The notes beneath the pieces were generated by a model. The model saw only the letters and a program-made list of their open reading frames with translations. It searched no databases and had not been told where the DNA came from. From Bin5 sp965221145 (GTDB lineage Bacteria; Chloroflexota; Anaerolineae; Caldilineales; Caldilineaceae), in assembly GCA_965221145.1 (NCBI GenBank), contig OZ244877.1:2604001-2668000 (forward strand): DNA of 64,000 nucleotides, in the 5' to 3' direction. The translations under genes and the position numbers were made by a program. Shown piece after piece: positions 8,595-17,546 of this stretch. Positions within the stretch are counted from its first letter, which is position 1, and each line of letters opens with the position of its first letter.

Positions 8595-9650
8595 TCAGTT
8601 GCCCATGCCGGAGCCTGGCAGATAGAGCGTGATGTTGGCATTGGTCATCTGGATTAGGGGAAGCATGCTTTCAACCAAGTCTAACACCTGGTAAACGTCC
8701 CCGCCGGGCATTACACTTGCAAACGGTTCCAGCAGCCCCGACTGCTTGACAAGTGCAAGTACATTCTGCACTTCCCCACTGCCCCACGAAAGGTAGGGAA
8801 GACTGATCTCATTCACGCCGATGTGAATCCCCTCCTTGTCCGTCTTCAAAGTTACAGTCGTGACACCGGCGTCGGTCAGATTGGAAATAACCGAAGGAGG
8901 CAGGCGCAATGCATAGAAGGGCACAAGGGTCAGAACCGACCATTCGGTATCTGAAAGCTCGGCCAGCGTCCAACTGCCATCGGCATGATAGATAATCGGC
9001 AAGTCTATCGTCGGCGGAATGCCAAGAAAACTAAGCATCTGCGCCTGCGCCTCTCTGGCCCGTATGGTCTCTTCACTGTCCTCATGTCCTGTCAACGGGA
9101 TAAACTCAACGCCCTCTGCCACGGGGAAGCGCAATACGAAGCCCATGCCCTGCTTTTGCACCAGCGGCAGGATTCTGTTCAGAGTCGGAACGCCCAAACC
9201 CAGCGCGTTCACCGCGTCGGCCGTTGCAACCAACGAGCCTTCCTCCCACACAAGTGAAGGAATCTGCCGGCCGTTCACCAACAGAAAGATGCCGTCGGCA
9301 TTGTTGTTCACCTGAAAGTGCTGAATGTTGGCTGCGGTGAAATACTGTATCCAAATTGGATCGAGCGACAACGAGTACATGAGCATTGCAAGTCCCAGCC
9401 TGACCCCTGGTTCCGGGCGCGATTCAATGCCGCCGGGCTTTTCTACATTTCCAATGTCCATGTGTGACAACCCGCCAATGGAGGCAGTGCCATCCGATGC
9501 GTAATCAATCACGAGCGCCGGCAAGTCCACATAAAACTGATCCGGATCTCTCTCAACTACCGAGCCGGCACCCGCGCGGGAAGTGCAGCCTGAGAAAATC
9601 AGCGCGGCGACAAGAAGAAGCACAGCCCAAAGTGTGAGGCGTTTCTGCAT
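8595..9650 (-). CDS. predicted lipoprotein of unknown function, 351 aa
   Basis: The N-terminus MQKRLTLWAVLLLVAALIFSGCTS is a lipoprotein signal: a charged start, a hydrophobic helix and the lipobox FSGC with Cys at residue 21. The mature part is acidic and beta-rich, rich in LLVNGRQIPSLVWEEG- and GVNEISLPYLSWG-type repeats, and ends without a membrane anchor. The two related segments (NGRQIPSLVWEEGSL and GVNEISLPYLSWGSG) suggest a duplicated subdomain. The start has AGGAGG seven bases upstream. It is convergent with the SIS gene. The family is not recognised; it is an extracytoplasmic membrane-anchored protein by its signal. Confidence 0.7.
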   Translation of the reverse strand: MQKRLTLWAVLLLVAALIFSGCTSRAGAGSVVERDPDQFYVDLPALVIDYASDGTASIGGLSHMDIGNVEKPGGIESRPEPGVRLGLAMLMYSLSLDPIWIQYFTAANIQHFQVNNNADGIFLLVNGRQIPSLVWEEGSLVATADAVNALGLGVPTLNRILPLVQKQGMGFVLRFPVAEGVEFIPLTGHEDSEETIRAREAQAQMLSFLGIPPTIDLPIIYHADGSWTLAELSDTEWSVLTLVPFYALRLPPSVISNLTDAGVTTVTLKTDKEGIHIGVNEISLPYLSWGSGEVQNVLALVKQSGLLEPFASVMPGGDVYQVLDLVESMLPLIQMTNANITLYLPGSGMGN

Positions 9651-9910
9651 TCGAGACCTCCTGGTTGGTGACTTGGACTCCTGATGAAGAGAATCCGGTT
9701 GCGAGCGGCGGACTTTTCAGTAACGCACTGCTTTAAGGACGAACTGGTCAACTACTGTTTCGCCGCAGAATGTTCTGGCGGAGGCGCAGTTGCCAGAATC
9801 GGGAGATTGAAGGGTTTCCTTACACGTTACAGATAGCCCTGTCGCAGGCTAGGCAGAGGCGCAAAAGCGGTGGACGAACCTGTACCATGCAAAATCTGCT
9901 CAGGCAAGAA

Positions 9911-9970
9911 TTTGAAGGTTTTTTGGCGGAAATGCCTTCATTGCCAGCGCCAATACAAAAAACCTTCAAA
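9911..9970 (+). repeat. palindromic element copy 3 (60 bp, near-consensus)
   Basis: Perfect 15-bp arms, TTTGAAGGTTTTTTG and CAAAAAACCTTCAAA, surround a 30-base core (GCGGAAATGCC...CAGCGCCAATA). Read from its first base, the element is an uninterrupted 20-codon frame, beginning FEGFLAE and ending IQKTFK. Confidence 0.9.
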
Positions 9971-10211
9971 CGGTCTGCCTCAACTGATCCGCATTGTACA
10001 CAGGCGAACGCAGTGTGTCAATTGTGATTCCTGGCGCGCACGTGTCGAAAAACTGTGAGACGCTTCTGTGTGAATCAAATGGCGACCAAGCATCTCGTCA
10101 GCGTTTTGGGCCTTGGACGTGCGATTCCAGACAGGCGGTCCGGCAGCGGACTCACGACCGCGTTCTCTTTCGCTTTGCCGAACCGCCCGAATCCTGGCTA
10201 TAATGTGACTG

Positions 10212-10271
10212 TTTGAAGGTTTTTTGGCGGAGATGCCTTCATTGCGAACACCAATACAAAAAACCTTCAAA
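10212..10271 (+). repeat. palindromic element copy 4 (60 bp)
   Basis: Same perfect 15-bp arms as copy 3, with several core differences (GAGATGCCTTC, GCGAACACC). It lies about 240 bases downstream of copy 3 in the same orientation, in the gap before trmI. Confidence 0.9.
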
Positions 10272-10366
10272 AGGATTGAATTCTTGTCGCCTGCCGCCAA
10301 AGTTCTCCATGATCGTTTCGTTCGAATCCGATTCCCACTTTAGCACTCTCACGCCAGGCAACAATC

Positions 10367-11395
10367 GTGACAACAGACGTTCCTTCGTCGCCCACTTCAA
10401 CCACAGAAGAGCCAGAGGGAAGCGACGCTCCACTCCAGCCACCATTGCCGTCGATTGGTCCCTCATACCCTGGCAGAGCAGACAGTTCATTGACGAAGAC
10501 GGACGACCTCGTGATGCTCGTCACTGGTGGAGGAAAACGTCATCTGTTGCGTCTCCAGTCGGGACGCCAGTTTCACTCTCATCTGGGCAGGATTCGGCAT
10601 GACGATCTGCTGAATCTTCCGTATGGCACGACCGTTTACAGCCAGCTGGGGCACGCTCTTCTGCTGCTGGAACCCTCGCTCGACGACCGCATGACCCGTA
10701 TCAAGCGCAACACCCAAATCATCTATCCAAAGGACGCGGCCATGATCGTTCAGCGTCTGAGCCTGCGCGCCGGAAGCAGGGTTATCGAAGCCGGGACGGG
10801 CAGCGGCGGCCTTACCATCGCCCTGGCTTGGGCAGTCGCTCCCAGCGGACGCGTGTTCACATACGAAGTGCGTGATGACAATTACAGGATTGCCCGCAAC
10901 AACCTCGAAAAGATGGGGCTGCTGCCGTATGTAGAGATGCACGAAGCCTCCATTCTCGACGGATTCCATCAGTCCGACGTCGATGCGCTCGTGCTGGATG
11001 TGCGCACTCCCTGGATTTTCCTGGAGAATGCGCGTGCCGCTCTTCGGCCCGGAGGATTCTTTGCTGCTCTTGTCCCTACCACCAATCAGGTCAGCGAGCT
11101 GCTGCGCGGGCTGGAAAAGTCCGCCTTTGCCGACATCGGCGTGGAGGAGATTCTGGTGCGCAAGTACAAACCGGTGCCGGATCGCCTGCGTCCCGACGAC
11201 AACATGGTCGGCCATACCGGTTTCTTGATTTCAGCGCGCCCAATCGTCGATGCCGAGGATCCCGGGCGCTGGCTGGGGGAAGAGCGCAAGCGATACGAGG
11301 CCCGCAAGAAGTTGGAAGAACAGGTCGCTGCGGAAGAATTGAAGCGAGCCTCGCAGATTGGCACGAGCGAACGCTTTCAACCCAAACTGCCCTGA
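10367..11395 (+). CDS. trmI: tRNA (adenine-58-N1)-methyltransferase, TrmI family
   Basis: A 342-residue class I SAM methyltransferase that methylates A58 in the T-loop of tRNAs as a homotetramer. The C-terminal Rossmann part shows the SAM motif IEAGTGSGGLTIALAWAV, YEVRDDNYRIARNNL (acidic ribose-binding motif) and the LDVRTPW loop in the position of the family's DxPxP. The small N-terminal beta domain (HLLRLQSGRQFHSHLG...HDDLLNLPYG) is typical. The first 45 residues are Pro/Ser-rich and probably disordered. The start is a GTG at 10367; the ATG at 10511 is the next choice. It is followed within 100 bases by the PHP gene on the same strand. Confidence 0.88.
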   Translation: MTTDVPSSPTSTTEEPEGSDAPLQPPLPSIGPSYPGRADSSLTKTDDLVMLVTGGGKRHLLRLQSGRQFHSHLGRIRHDDLLNLPYGTTVYSQLGHALLLLEPSLDDRMTRIKRNTQIIYPKDAAMIVQRLSLRAGSRVIEAGTGSGGLTIALAWAVAPSGRVFTYEVRDDNYRIARNNLEKMGLLPYVEMHEASILDGFHQSDVDALVLDVRTPWIFLENARAALRPGGFFAALVPTTNQVSELLRGLEKSAFADIGVEEILVRKYKPVPDRLRPDDNMVGHTGFLISARPIVDAEDPGRWLGEERKRYEARKKLEEQVAAEELKRASQIGTSERFQPKLP

Positions 11396-11494
11396 CAGAT
11401 TGTTGAATCCATGACGAGAGGTGGGCTGACTCATCTGTACACGCCCCGACACACGGCGCCCAACTCTCATCGACCACTTACGAAAGAGGCTGAA

Positions 11495-12709
11495 ATGGCC
11501 CAGTCAGAGCCTGCAAACCAACTGTTCGAATACTTCGGCAATATCCATATGCATACCACGCACAGCGATGGCGCCGGGTCCTTTGACGATCTCATCGCGG
11601 GGGCGGCGCAGGGGCAGCTTGACTTCGTGTTCGTGACCGATCACAACGTGCTGGTGCGGGAGGAAGAGGAAGGGTATCGCCGCGGCATCCTCACGCTCGT
11701 CGGCCAGGAGGTCCACGACACCGAACGCGAGGAATCGGGCAATCACTTGCTCTGCTTGGGCGTTGAGACCGATGTCAGCGATCAGGCGAAGGATCCCCAG
11801 GTTCTTGTCGATGCCGTTCGCCAACAGGACGCTCTGGCTGTGCTGGCGCATCCAATTGAGGAGAGGACGAACCTGTTCCCTCGACTTTATCCGTGGCACA
11901 GTTGGGAGGTCTCCGGCTACCACGGTGTCGAACTGTGGAACTATCTGTCCAGTTTTCGCAGCTTCACCAACAGTTATCTGCAGGCCGTGCTGGTAGCATT
12001 CCTGCCCCACCTGTTCACAGTTGGACCGCTGCCGGCAATGCTGAAAAAATGGGATGAGTTGACGCAAGCGAGGCCGGTCGTTGCTCTGGGAGGCACGGAC
12101 GTTCATGCCATGACGCATAGCCTCGGCCCGATCAGCCGCCGCTTTATGACCTATGAGGAGTGCGCCAAGGGGCTGAATACCCATCTGCTGACCGAAACCG
12201 CCATGCGGGGTCAGCCGGAGGACGGCGACAGCGACCTGAACAACCCGAATGTGCAGCACGATCGTCGGCTGGTGTTGGATGCGCTGCGCCGTGGCCGCTG
12301 CTGGGTCGGATATGACCTGGCCGGGTCAACGAAGGGCTTCCGCTTTTGGGCCGAAATGACAACGCCTGATCATGCTCGATACGCAGTGTTTGAAGATTTC
12401 TTGGCGGAAGACCTTGATGGAAGGACCATCACAAAAAATCTTCAAATGGGCGACTCCATTGCGCTGGCGGCGGGGCAATGTCTGCGCTTGCACGTCCAAG
12501 CGCCGGAAAGCGCCGACGTCCGCCTGCTGCGCAATGGGCGGATTGTGGCGCAAGGGCACGTCGCCAGCCTTTCGTATGACGCCCGTGATGCGGGTGTCTA
12601 TCGGGTGGAGGTCTGGAAGCATCGCTGGGGCAAATTGCGGGGTTGGATCTTCAGCAATCCCATTTACGTGCGCCGCGCCGAGGCCGAACCGCAGTCGTCC
12701 GCAAGCTGA
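11495..12709 (+). CDS. PHP-domain metallohydrolase with an in-frame palindromic element
   Basis: A 404-residue PHP-superfamily hydrolase of the CehA/McbA-like kind. The metal-binding motifs are HMHTTHSDG near the N-terminus, FVTDHNVL, LAHPIEE and the late GGTDVHAM. A C-terminal beta domain (LRLHVQAPESADVRLLRNGRIV) follows. ATG 11495 has AAAGAGG upstream and is preferred over 11411. Residues 299-317 (FEDFLAED to KNLQ) are encoded exactly by a 58-base palindromic element that keeps the frame open, placed between the PHP core and the C-terminal beta domain. A phosphoester substrate is expected; the actual substrate is unknown. Confidence 0.82.
   Translation: MAQSEPANQLFEYFGNIHMHTTHSDGAGSFDDLIAGAAQGQLDFVFVTDHNVLVREEEEGYRRGILTLVGQEVHDTEREESGNHLLCLGVETDVSDQAKDPQVLVDAVRQQDALAVLAHPIEERTNLFPRLYPWHSWEVSGYHGVELWNYLSSFRSFTNSYLQAVLVAFLPHLFTVGPLPAMLKKWDELTQARPVVALGGTDVHAMTHSLGPISRRFMTYEECAKGLNTHLLTETAMRGQPEDGDSDLNNPNVQHDRRLVLDALRRGRCWVGYDLAGSTKGFRFWAEMTTPDHARYAVFEDFLAEDLDGRTITKNLQMGDSIALAAGQCLRLHVQAPESADVRLLRNGRIVAQGHVASLSYDARDAGVYRVEVWKHRWGKLRGWIFSNPIYVRRAEAEPQSSAS
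12389..12446 (+). repeat. palindromic element copy 5, inside the PHP gene
   Basis: Arms TTTGAAGATTTCTTG and CAAAAAATCTTCAAA with a diverged core (GCGGAAGACCTTGATGG). It is translated in frame within the metallohydrolase gene as 19 residues. At 58 bases it is slightly shorter than the usual 60. Confidence 0.88.
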
Positions 12710-12779
12710 ACTCCTGCATGAGATCGATGCACGTTGTCGAGTTCAGCAATGCCTGTAGCTCCAAGATCCTGATCGGCTC

Positions 12780-13742
12780 TCAACCGGTAGTAATCTGGGC
12801 AGGCCAGCCGTCGATCGCCGCGCGCAAGAAGCCGAGTACCGTTTCTTCAGCCTGGTATGGGTAAGGCGTCGCGTAGATTTCAGCAAGCTGCGGCGCGTAC
12901 CACCGATAAAGGACGATGAGGGCCACGGCTTGTCCAATCCAACCGGAGGCACTGACCGCTCTGCTGCCGGAAACGAATTGGTTCGTCCCCAGGCTTCTTT
13001 CGAATGCTTCCCGTTGCGCCCCTCCCAGAAAGAAGTTGATACGCGCCGATTCCTTGGGCCGCTCTGCGCCGTTCAGCCCCACGACCAGATCGATCAGAAG
13101 CGAACGCAGTTCGGCCAACAGGGCGTGCGCGGCCAGATGCTCTTGGCGATTCACGGCCGCAGGCAGTCGCGCCAACAGAATCCAGAAGCGGTCGAGTTGC
13201 GCTCTGATGGTTTCTGCATCAGGCGGGCTTAGCGCATCAAACTCGCCTCGCAGATAGTTGCGCAGTTCATCCACAAGCGCCGCGGCCAAGTACAGTGGTT
13301 GGACCTGCCCGGTGCGGCTACGTAACTCCCTTGCCATGGTGAAGGCGGCCCAGTGAATCCTGAAGAGAACGCCTCCTGCCCCAGACCCTTTGCCCATCTC
13401 GGCGGGCGGGTTTGCCGCCAAGGTGATACCGTGCAAACTGTTCGCCCAAGCCGCCTGAAGTGAGGAATCGAGTAGATAGCCTTCGTCTCCCAGCGCGCCA
13501 CCCAGCGCGGCCTTCAAGACCTCTCGCTGGCAATCCTCTTTATTCGTGCCAGACGACTCTGCGCTCCACAGCAGGCAGAGGTCGACGCTGCTCCAACTGT
13601 CAGCGTCATTGCGGGCCAGCGAGCCGGTCAACCAGATCGCCTCAACCGACTCTATCTCAGCCAGCGTCGGAACAACGGCTTGTAGGAATGATCGCTGCCG
13701 AGGCAGTTCAGCATTCGGAGAAAAGTCAAAGTTTGAGAGCAT
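12780..13742 (-). CDS. polymerase-beta-like nucleotidyltransferase-fold protein with an incomplete active site
   Basis: A 320-residue soluble protein. Residues about 35-60 (EAIWLTGSLARNDADSWSSVDLCLLW) match the Pol-beta nucleotidyltransferase motif hG[GS]...[DE]h[DE], with the GS helix and one Asp. The usual first Asp of the DxD pair is Ser here (SSVDL rather than SDVDL), so catalysis may be lost or altered. The rest is helical, with conserved-looking RIHWAAFTMARELRSR and an Arg/Asp-rich helix bundle, as in aminoglycoside- or tRNA-nucleotidyltransferase-like proteins. It is convergent with the PHP gene. Substrate unknown. Confidence 0.6.
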   Translation of the reverse strand: MLSNFDFSPNAELPRQRSFLQAVVPTLAEIESVEAIWLTGSLARNDADSWSSVDLCLLWSAESSGTNKEDCQREVLKAALGGALGDEGYLLDSSLQAAWANSLHGITLAANPPAEMGKGSGAGGVLFRIHWAAFTMARELRSRTGQVQPLYLAAALVDELRNYLRGEFDALSPPDAETIRAQLDRFWILLARLPAAVNRQEHLAAHALLAELRSLLIDLVVGLNGAERPKESARINFFLGGAQREAFERSLGTNQFVSGSRAVSASGWIGQAVALIVLYRWYAPQLAEIYATPYPYQAEETVLGFLRAAIDGWPAQITTG

Positions 13743-14024
13743 AGGATTGGGTGAGCAGGGAAGGAATCATTTGTGGGAAGTATAACATAGCCGGGCAGCT
13801 CCTCTCAGACACTTTTGCCAGGCTGGCGCAATGTGCAAACTCTCCACCAGACGGCCCGCCCGGATGCATCCCAAATTATTGTGCGCCACCCCTACTTGCC
13901 CGATTCGCTCATCTGTGCTACACTCCTCCGCGATGAGGAACGCCGCCACCGCGCGCCCAGCCCCACACACCGCAATCCGGCGCTCATATACGAAGCGGTA
14001 GCGCATCTAACAATGCGCCCTCAT

Positions 14025-14096
14025 AGTACGAATCGGTAGCGCATTCAAAGTACGAATCGGTAGCGCATTCAAAGTACGAATCGGTAGCGCATTCAA
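14025..14096. repeat. 24-bp tandem repeat, three exact units
   Basis: The unit AGTACGAATCGGTAGCGCAT plus TCAA occurs three times head to tail without mismatch. An imperfect relative, TACGAAGCGGTAGCGCATCTAA, lies about 15 bases upstream, suggesting decay or growth of the array. There are no unique spacers, so it is not CRISPR-like. Confidence 0.9.
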
Positions 14097-14164
14097 AACG
14101 CGGCTCCTATAGGTGCGGGAAAGCCCGCCCCGGCAGAAGCGCGGCAAGAAATCAAGGTTGGCAT

Positions 14165-14223
14165 TTTGAAGATTTCTTGGCGGAACTGTCTTTCGTCTAA
14201 CGCCATTACAAATAAATCTCAAA
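14165..14223 (+). repeat. palindromic element copy 6 (diverged)
   Basis: Starts TTTGAAGATTTCTTGGCGGAA like the family and keeps CGCCATTACAAATAAATCT at the right end, but the terminal CTTCAAA has become CTCAAAA. It is the most eroded copy in the window. Confidence 0.7.
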
Positions 14224-14469
14224 ACTGGCCTTACCGACCTCCTCCGCTCCCAACGTCAGCTGGCCTCCCGCGTTCCCAGAGCAACGATGCAAACAATCTG
14301 GGATGCATCCGCCCGCCTGCCAAGCCCGCTGAATTGGTCATGTTCTGGTATAATGGTACAAACAGGTGCCGTTTACGACGAATCGCACCAGGCGCCGGAC
14401 AAGTGGCACGACCGCAGTCCGAGCGGTGGCTGCCCCGATCTGTCCCAATAAATTCGACAAGGATCTCCT

Positions 14470-17460
14470 ATGGCTGAGCGCAAACCGTTTAATGAACTGT
14501 TGGAAAACCTGAATGAGGACGACTGGGAACAGATCGAAGAGGAACTGCTGCAGGACGATGACGGCCCGCCGGGACCGGGCGCGCCGAGCCGCGGCGGCGG
14601 AAACGGCGGAAACGGCGGAAAAGCCGGCGGCGGGCGCTTGCTATGGTGGATGTTGCTGCCTTTTCTGGCGCTGATTCTCTTCAATACGGTTCTGGGCTTC
14701 GTCACCGACTGGCTATGGTATGAGAGCCTCTCACTGACCTCGGTCTATATTACTCGCATCGTCGCCTCGCTGGGTCTGTTCGCTGCCGGCGCGGTCGCAT
14801 TTTGGCTGTTCCTCGTAGCCAATGTCCTGGTCGTTCGCCGCCTGAATCCACAGGGGCTGTCAGGCACGCCGGTGATGGAGGCGATTCAGTCTGTCGGTGT
14901 GCGCCTCACTCCGATCATTTTTTTGGCAGGCGCATTCTTCGCCTTCTTCATGGGCACCGGCGCCTCTTCGGCTTGGGAGGAGTTGCTACTGTACTTCAAT
15001 CAGCAGCCATTTGGGCTGGTTGAACCGATCTTTGGCCGGGATGTCAGCTTTTTCGTCTTCACATTGCCGATATGGCAGTTCCTGCGCGGTTGGCTGATGA
15101 CAACCATGGTGATCACGTTGATCGCCACAGCTCTGGCTAGTGGAATCGGCTGGAAAGGCTGGGGCGCCCCCGCTTCGGTGCGCGCCCACCTGAGCTTTCT
15201 CGGCGCGCTGATCCTGCTGCTGATCGCCTGGCAGTATCGGCTGGACGCGCTGGAACTGGTCTACAGCACACGGGGCGCAGTCTTCGGGGCGGGGTACACT
15301 GACGTTCACGCCCAACTGCCGGCCTTGAGTATTCTGGTCGTTGTTACCATCATCGCAGCCGTATTGCTGCTCATAAACGTATTTTTGAAGCAGGCGTGGC
15401 GGGCGATTGTGGTCGTGCTCGTGGGCTGGGTCGCCATTTCCGCCCTGGCGGGCAATGTCTATCCCAATATGGTGCAGCGGTTTCAGGTGAACCCCAATGA
15501 GTTCACCCGCGAACGGGAGTACATCGCCCACAATATCAAGTTCACACGCGCCGCCTTCGGCCTGGAAAATATCGTTAACAAGAATTTTGACGCCGCCACC
15601 GAGTTGACCGCGGAGGAACTCCTGAATCAGCCGGACACGATCCGCAATATCCGTCTGTGGGATTACCGACCGCTGCTCCAGACATACAACCAGGTGCAGG
15701 CATTGCGCCAACAGTACCAGTTCACCGACATCGACATAGACCGCTACGATATCGGGGGCGAGCGCCGACAGTTGATGCTATCGGCGCGGGAACTGATACC
15801 GGAGCAATTGGAGCAACCTGCCCAAACGTGGGTCAACCGCAAACTGGTCTACACGCACGGATATGGAGTGGCCGCGTCGCCGGTTGCTGAGATAACGCCG
15901 GACGGCCTGCCGACCTTCGTGCTGAAGGACCTGCCTGTGCAGGGTATTTTGGAGGTTACGCGCCCCCAGATCTATTTCGGTGAACGGACCAGCGAGTATG
16001 TCATCGTCAAGACGGAGACCGAGGAGTTTGACTATCCTCGCGGCGAGGGTGGCAATGTCTTCACTACATTCGAGGGGGACTCGGGCATCAATATCGGCGG
16101 ATTTTTTCCGAGGCTGGCGTTCGCCATCCAGTTCGCCGACATCAACCTGCTCATCAGCCAGGAGCTGAATTCCGAGAGCGAAATCCTTTGGCGGCGGAAC
16201 ATCCTGGAGCGCACACGGGAGGTCGCTCCCTTCCTGCATTACGACTCTGACCCGTACATCGTCATCGGCGCAGACGGCCAACTCTACTGGTTCCTCGACG
16301 CCTATACAGTCAGCGGGCGCTTCCCCTACAGCGAACCGAGCGAGGCTGGAACGAGGACCCTTCCCCCCGGTTTCAACTATATTCGGAATCCGGTCAAAGT
16401 CATTATTGATGCCTACACCGGCGATATGAAGTTCTATATTGTAGAGCCGGACGAGCCGATTGCGGCAGCCTACGAACGCATATTCCCGGACCTGTTCAGC
16501 CCCTTCGAGGAGATGTCCGAAGACTTGAAAGCGCACATCCGCTATCCCAACGACCTGTTCAGCATCCAGGCCAGCGTCTTTCGCACCTATCAGATGACCG
16601 AGCCGACCGACTTCTACAATCGGGAAGATGTATGGGCATGGCCCGAAGAGATTTTCGACAACCAGTCGCGCCCAATGGAGCCGTACTACGTGCTCATGCA
16701 GTTGCCGGGCCATGAAGACCTGGATTTTATCCAGATTCTGCCTTTTACGCCAGCCAATCGCGAAAATATGATCGCCTGGCTGGCCGCGCAAAACGATCCG
16801 GCCAAGTACGGCGAAATGGTGGTCTACCGCTTCGGCAAAGACTCTCTCGTATTCGGTCCCAAGCAGATCGAGGCCCGCATTGATCAGGATCCGGTTATCA
16901 GTTCTCAACTCAGCTTGTGGAACCAACAGGGCAGTCAGGTGATCCGGGGCAATCTGCTGGTTATCCCCATCGGCGAAAGCCTCTTGTACGTGGAGCCGCT
17001 CTACATTCAGGCGGCCACCGGCAAGATCCCGGAATTGAAACGGGTCATCCTCGCTACGTCTGAACGGGTGATCATGGCCGAAAATCTGGGCCTGGCCCTG
17101 ATTGAACAGTTCGGTACGGACATTCTGGCCGACGCGAAATTGGCGGAACTGGCGCAGACGGGGAACGGCGGCCTGCCAGTTGAACTGCCATCCACGACAT
17201 CGGCTGCGGGCGCTATCGACTTGGTAGATTCCACGCTGGAAGAGTTGATTCTGGAGGCAAACAGCCGCTACACGCAGGCACAGAGTGCGCTACAGTCGGG
17301 CGATTGGGCCGCCTATGGCGCTGAACTGGAGGCGCTGCAACAGGTCTTGGAACGCATGGTTGAGATCAGCGGAATCTCACTGGAACCGACGCCCCAACCC
17401 GAACCCTCACCGACGCCCGAACCCTCACCGACGCCGGCAGCAGCGGAGAATTCGGGATAA
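14470..17460 (+). CDS. UPF0182 family large membrane protein
   Basis: A 996-residue member of the UPF0182 family, found widely in Actinobacteria, Chloroflexota and cyanobacteria, with unknown biochemical function. After an acidic Gly-rich cytoplasmic start (residues 1-55) come about seven membrane helices in the first 330 residues (LLWWMLLPFLALILFNTVLG, then FWLFLVANVLVV and so on), followed by a long extracytoplasmic domain with the family signatures NPNEFTREREYIAHNI and FPYSEP and the YPNDLFSIQASVFRTYQMTEP stretch. The tail is a Pro-rich repeat (EPSPTPEPSPTP). ATG 14470 has AAGGAT upstream. It is the longest gene in the window. Confidence 0.9.
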   Translation: MAERKPFNELLENLNEDDWEQIEEELLQDDDGPPGPGAPSRGGGNGGNGGKAGGGRLLWWMLLPFLALILFNTVLGFVTDWLWYESLSLTSVYITRIVASLGLFAAGAVAFWLFLVANVLVVRRLNPQGLSGTPVMEAIQSVGVRLTPIIFLAGAFFAFFMGTGASSAWEELLLYFNQQPFGLVEPIFGRDVSFFVFTLPIWQFLRGWLMTTMVITLIATALASGIGWKGWGAPASVRAHLSFLGALILLLIAWQYRLDALELVYSTRGAVFGAGYTDVHAQLPALSILVVVTIIAAVLLLINVFLKQAWRAIVVVLVGWVAISALAGNVYPNMVQRFQVNPNEFTREREYIAHNIKFTRAAFGLENIVNKNFDAATELTAEELLNQPDTIRNIRLWDYRPLLQTYNQVQALRQQYQFTDIDIDRYDIGGERRQLMLSARELIPEQLEQPAQTWVNRKLVYTHGYGVAASPVAEITPDGLPTFVLKDLPVQGILEVTRPQIYFGERTSEYVIVKTETEEFDYPRGEGGNVFTTFEGDSGINIGGFFPRLAFAIQFADINLLISQELNSESEILWRRNILERTREVAPFLHYDSDPYIVIGADGQLYWFLDAYTVSGRFPYSEPSEAGTRTLPPGFNYIRNPVKVIIDAYTGDMKFYIVEPDEPIAAAYERIFPDLFSPFEEMSEDLKAHIRYPNDLFSIQASVFRTYQMTEPTDFYNREDVWAWPEEIFDNQSRPMEPYYVLMQLPGHEDLDFIQILPFTPANRENMIAWLAAQNDPAKYGEMVVYRFGKDSLVFGPKQIEARIDQDPVISSQLSLWNQQGSQVIRGNLLVIPIGESLLYVEPLYIQAATGKIPELKRVILATSERVIMAENLGLALIEQFGTDILADAKLAELAQTGNGGLPVELPSTTSAAGAIDLVDSTLEELILEANSRYTQAQSALQSGDWAAYGAELEALQQVLERMVEISGISLEPTPQPEPSPTPEPSPTPAAAENSG

Positions 17461-17546
17461 CGCGCCGATTCGGTTTCTATTTCCGTCAAGACTTTCGAGT
17501 CTTTTGGGTCAGCGATGTACACCTGACGTAGCCAGGAAAAGCAAGA

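Larger units (their letters stand above)
9651..10366. other. 716-base gene-poor gap holding two palindromic elements
   Basis: No reading frame here shows protein-like composition or a ribosome site. The only structures seen are two direct-orientation copies of the 60-bp palindromic element (9911 and 10212). The promoters of the divergent lipoprotein and trmI genes must also lie in this stretch. Confidence 0.5.
13743..14469. other. 727-base intergenic stretch with a tandem repeat and a degenerate palindromic copy
   Basis: No convincing gene is present. It contains a 24-bp tandem array (14025-14096), a weak upstream cousin of that unit at about 13985-14010, a diverged palindromic element (14165-14223) and the upstream region of the UPF0182 gene. 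Confidence 0.5.

Noticed and set aside
14025..14096. Possible CRISPR array
   Set aside because: The 24-bp units are head to tail with no spacers, and no cas gene is nearby.
14007..14222. Minus-strand frame giving 8-residue repeats (LNALPIRT) from the 24-bp tandem array
   Set aside because: The peptide repeat is only the translation of the DNA tandem repeat; the rest is not protein-like.
15778..16926. 382-codon minus-strand open frame inside the UPF0182 gene
   Set aside because: Antisense shadow of a conserved membrane/extracellular protein; no start signal and no recognisable pattern.
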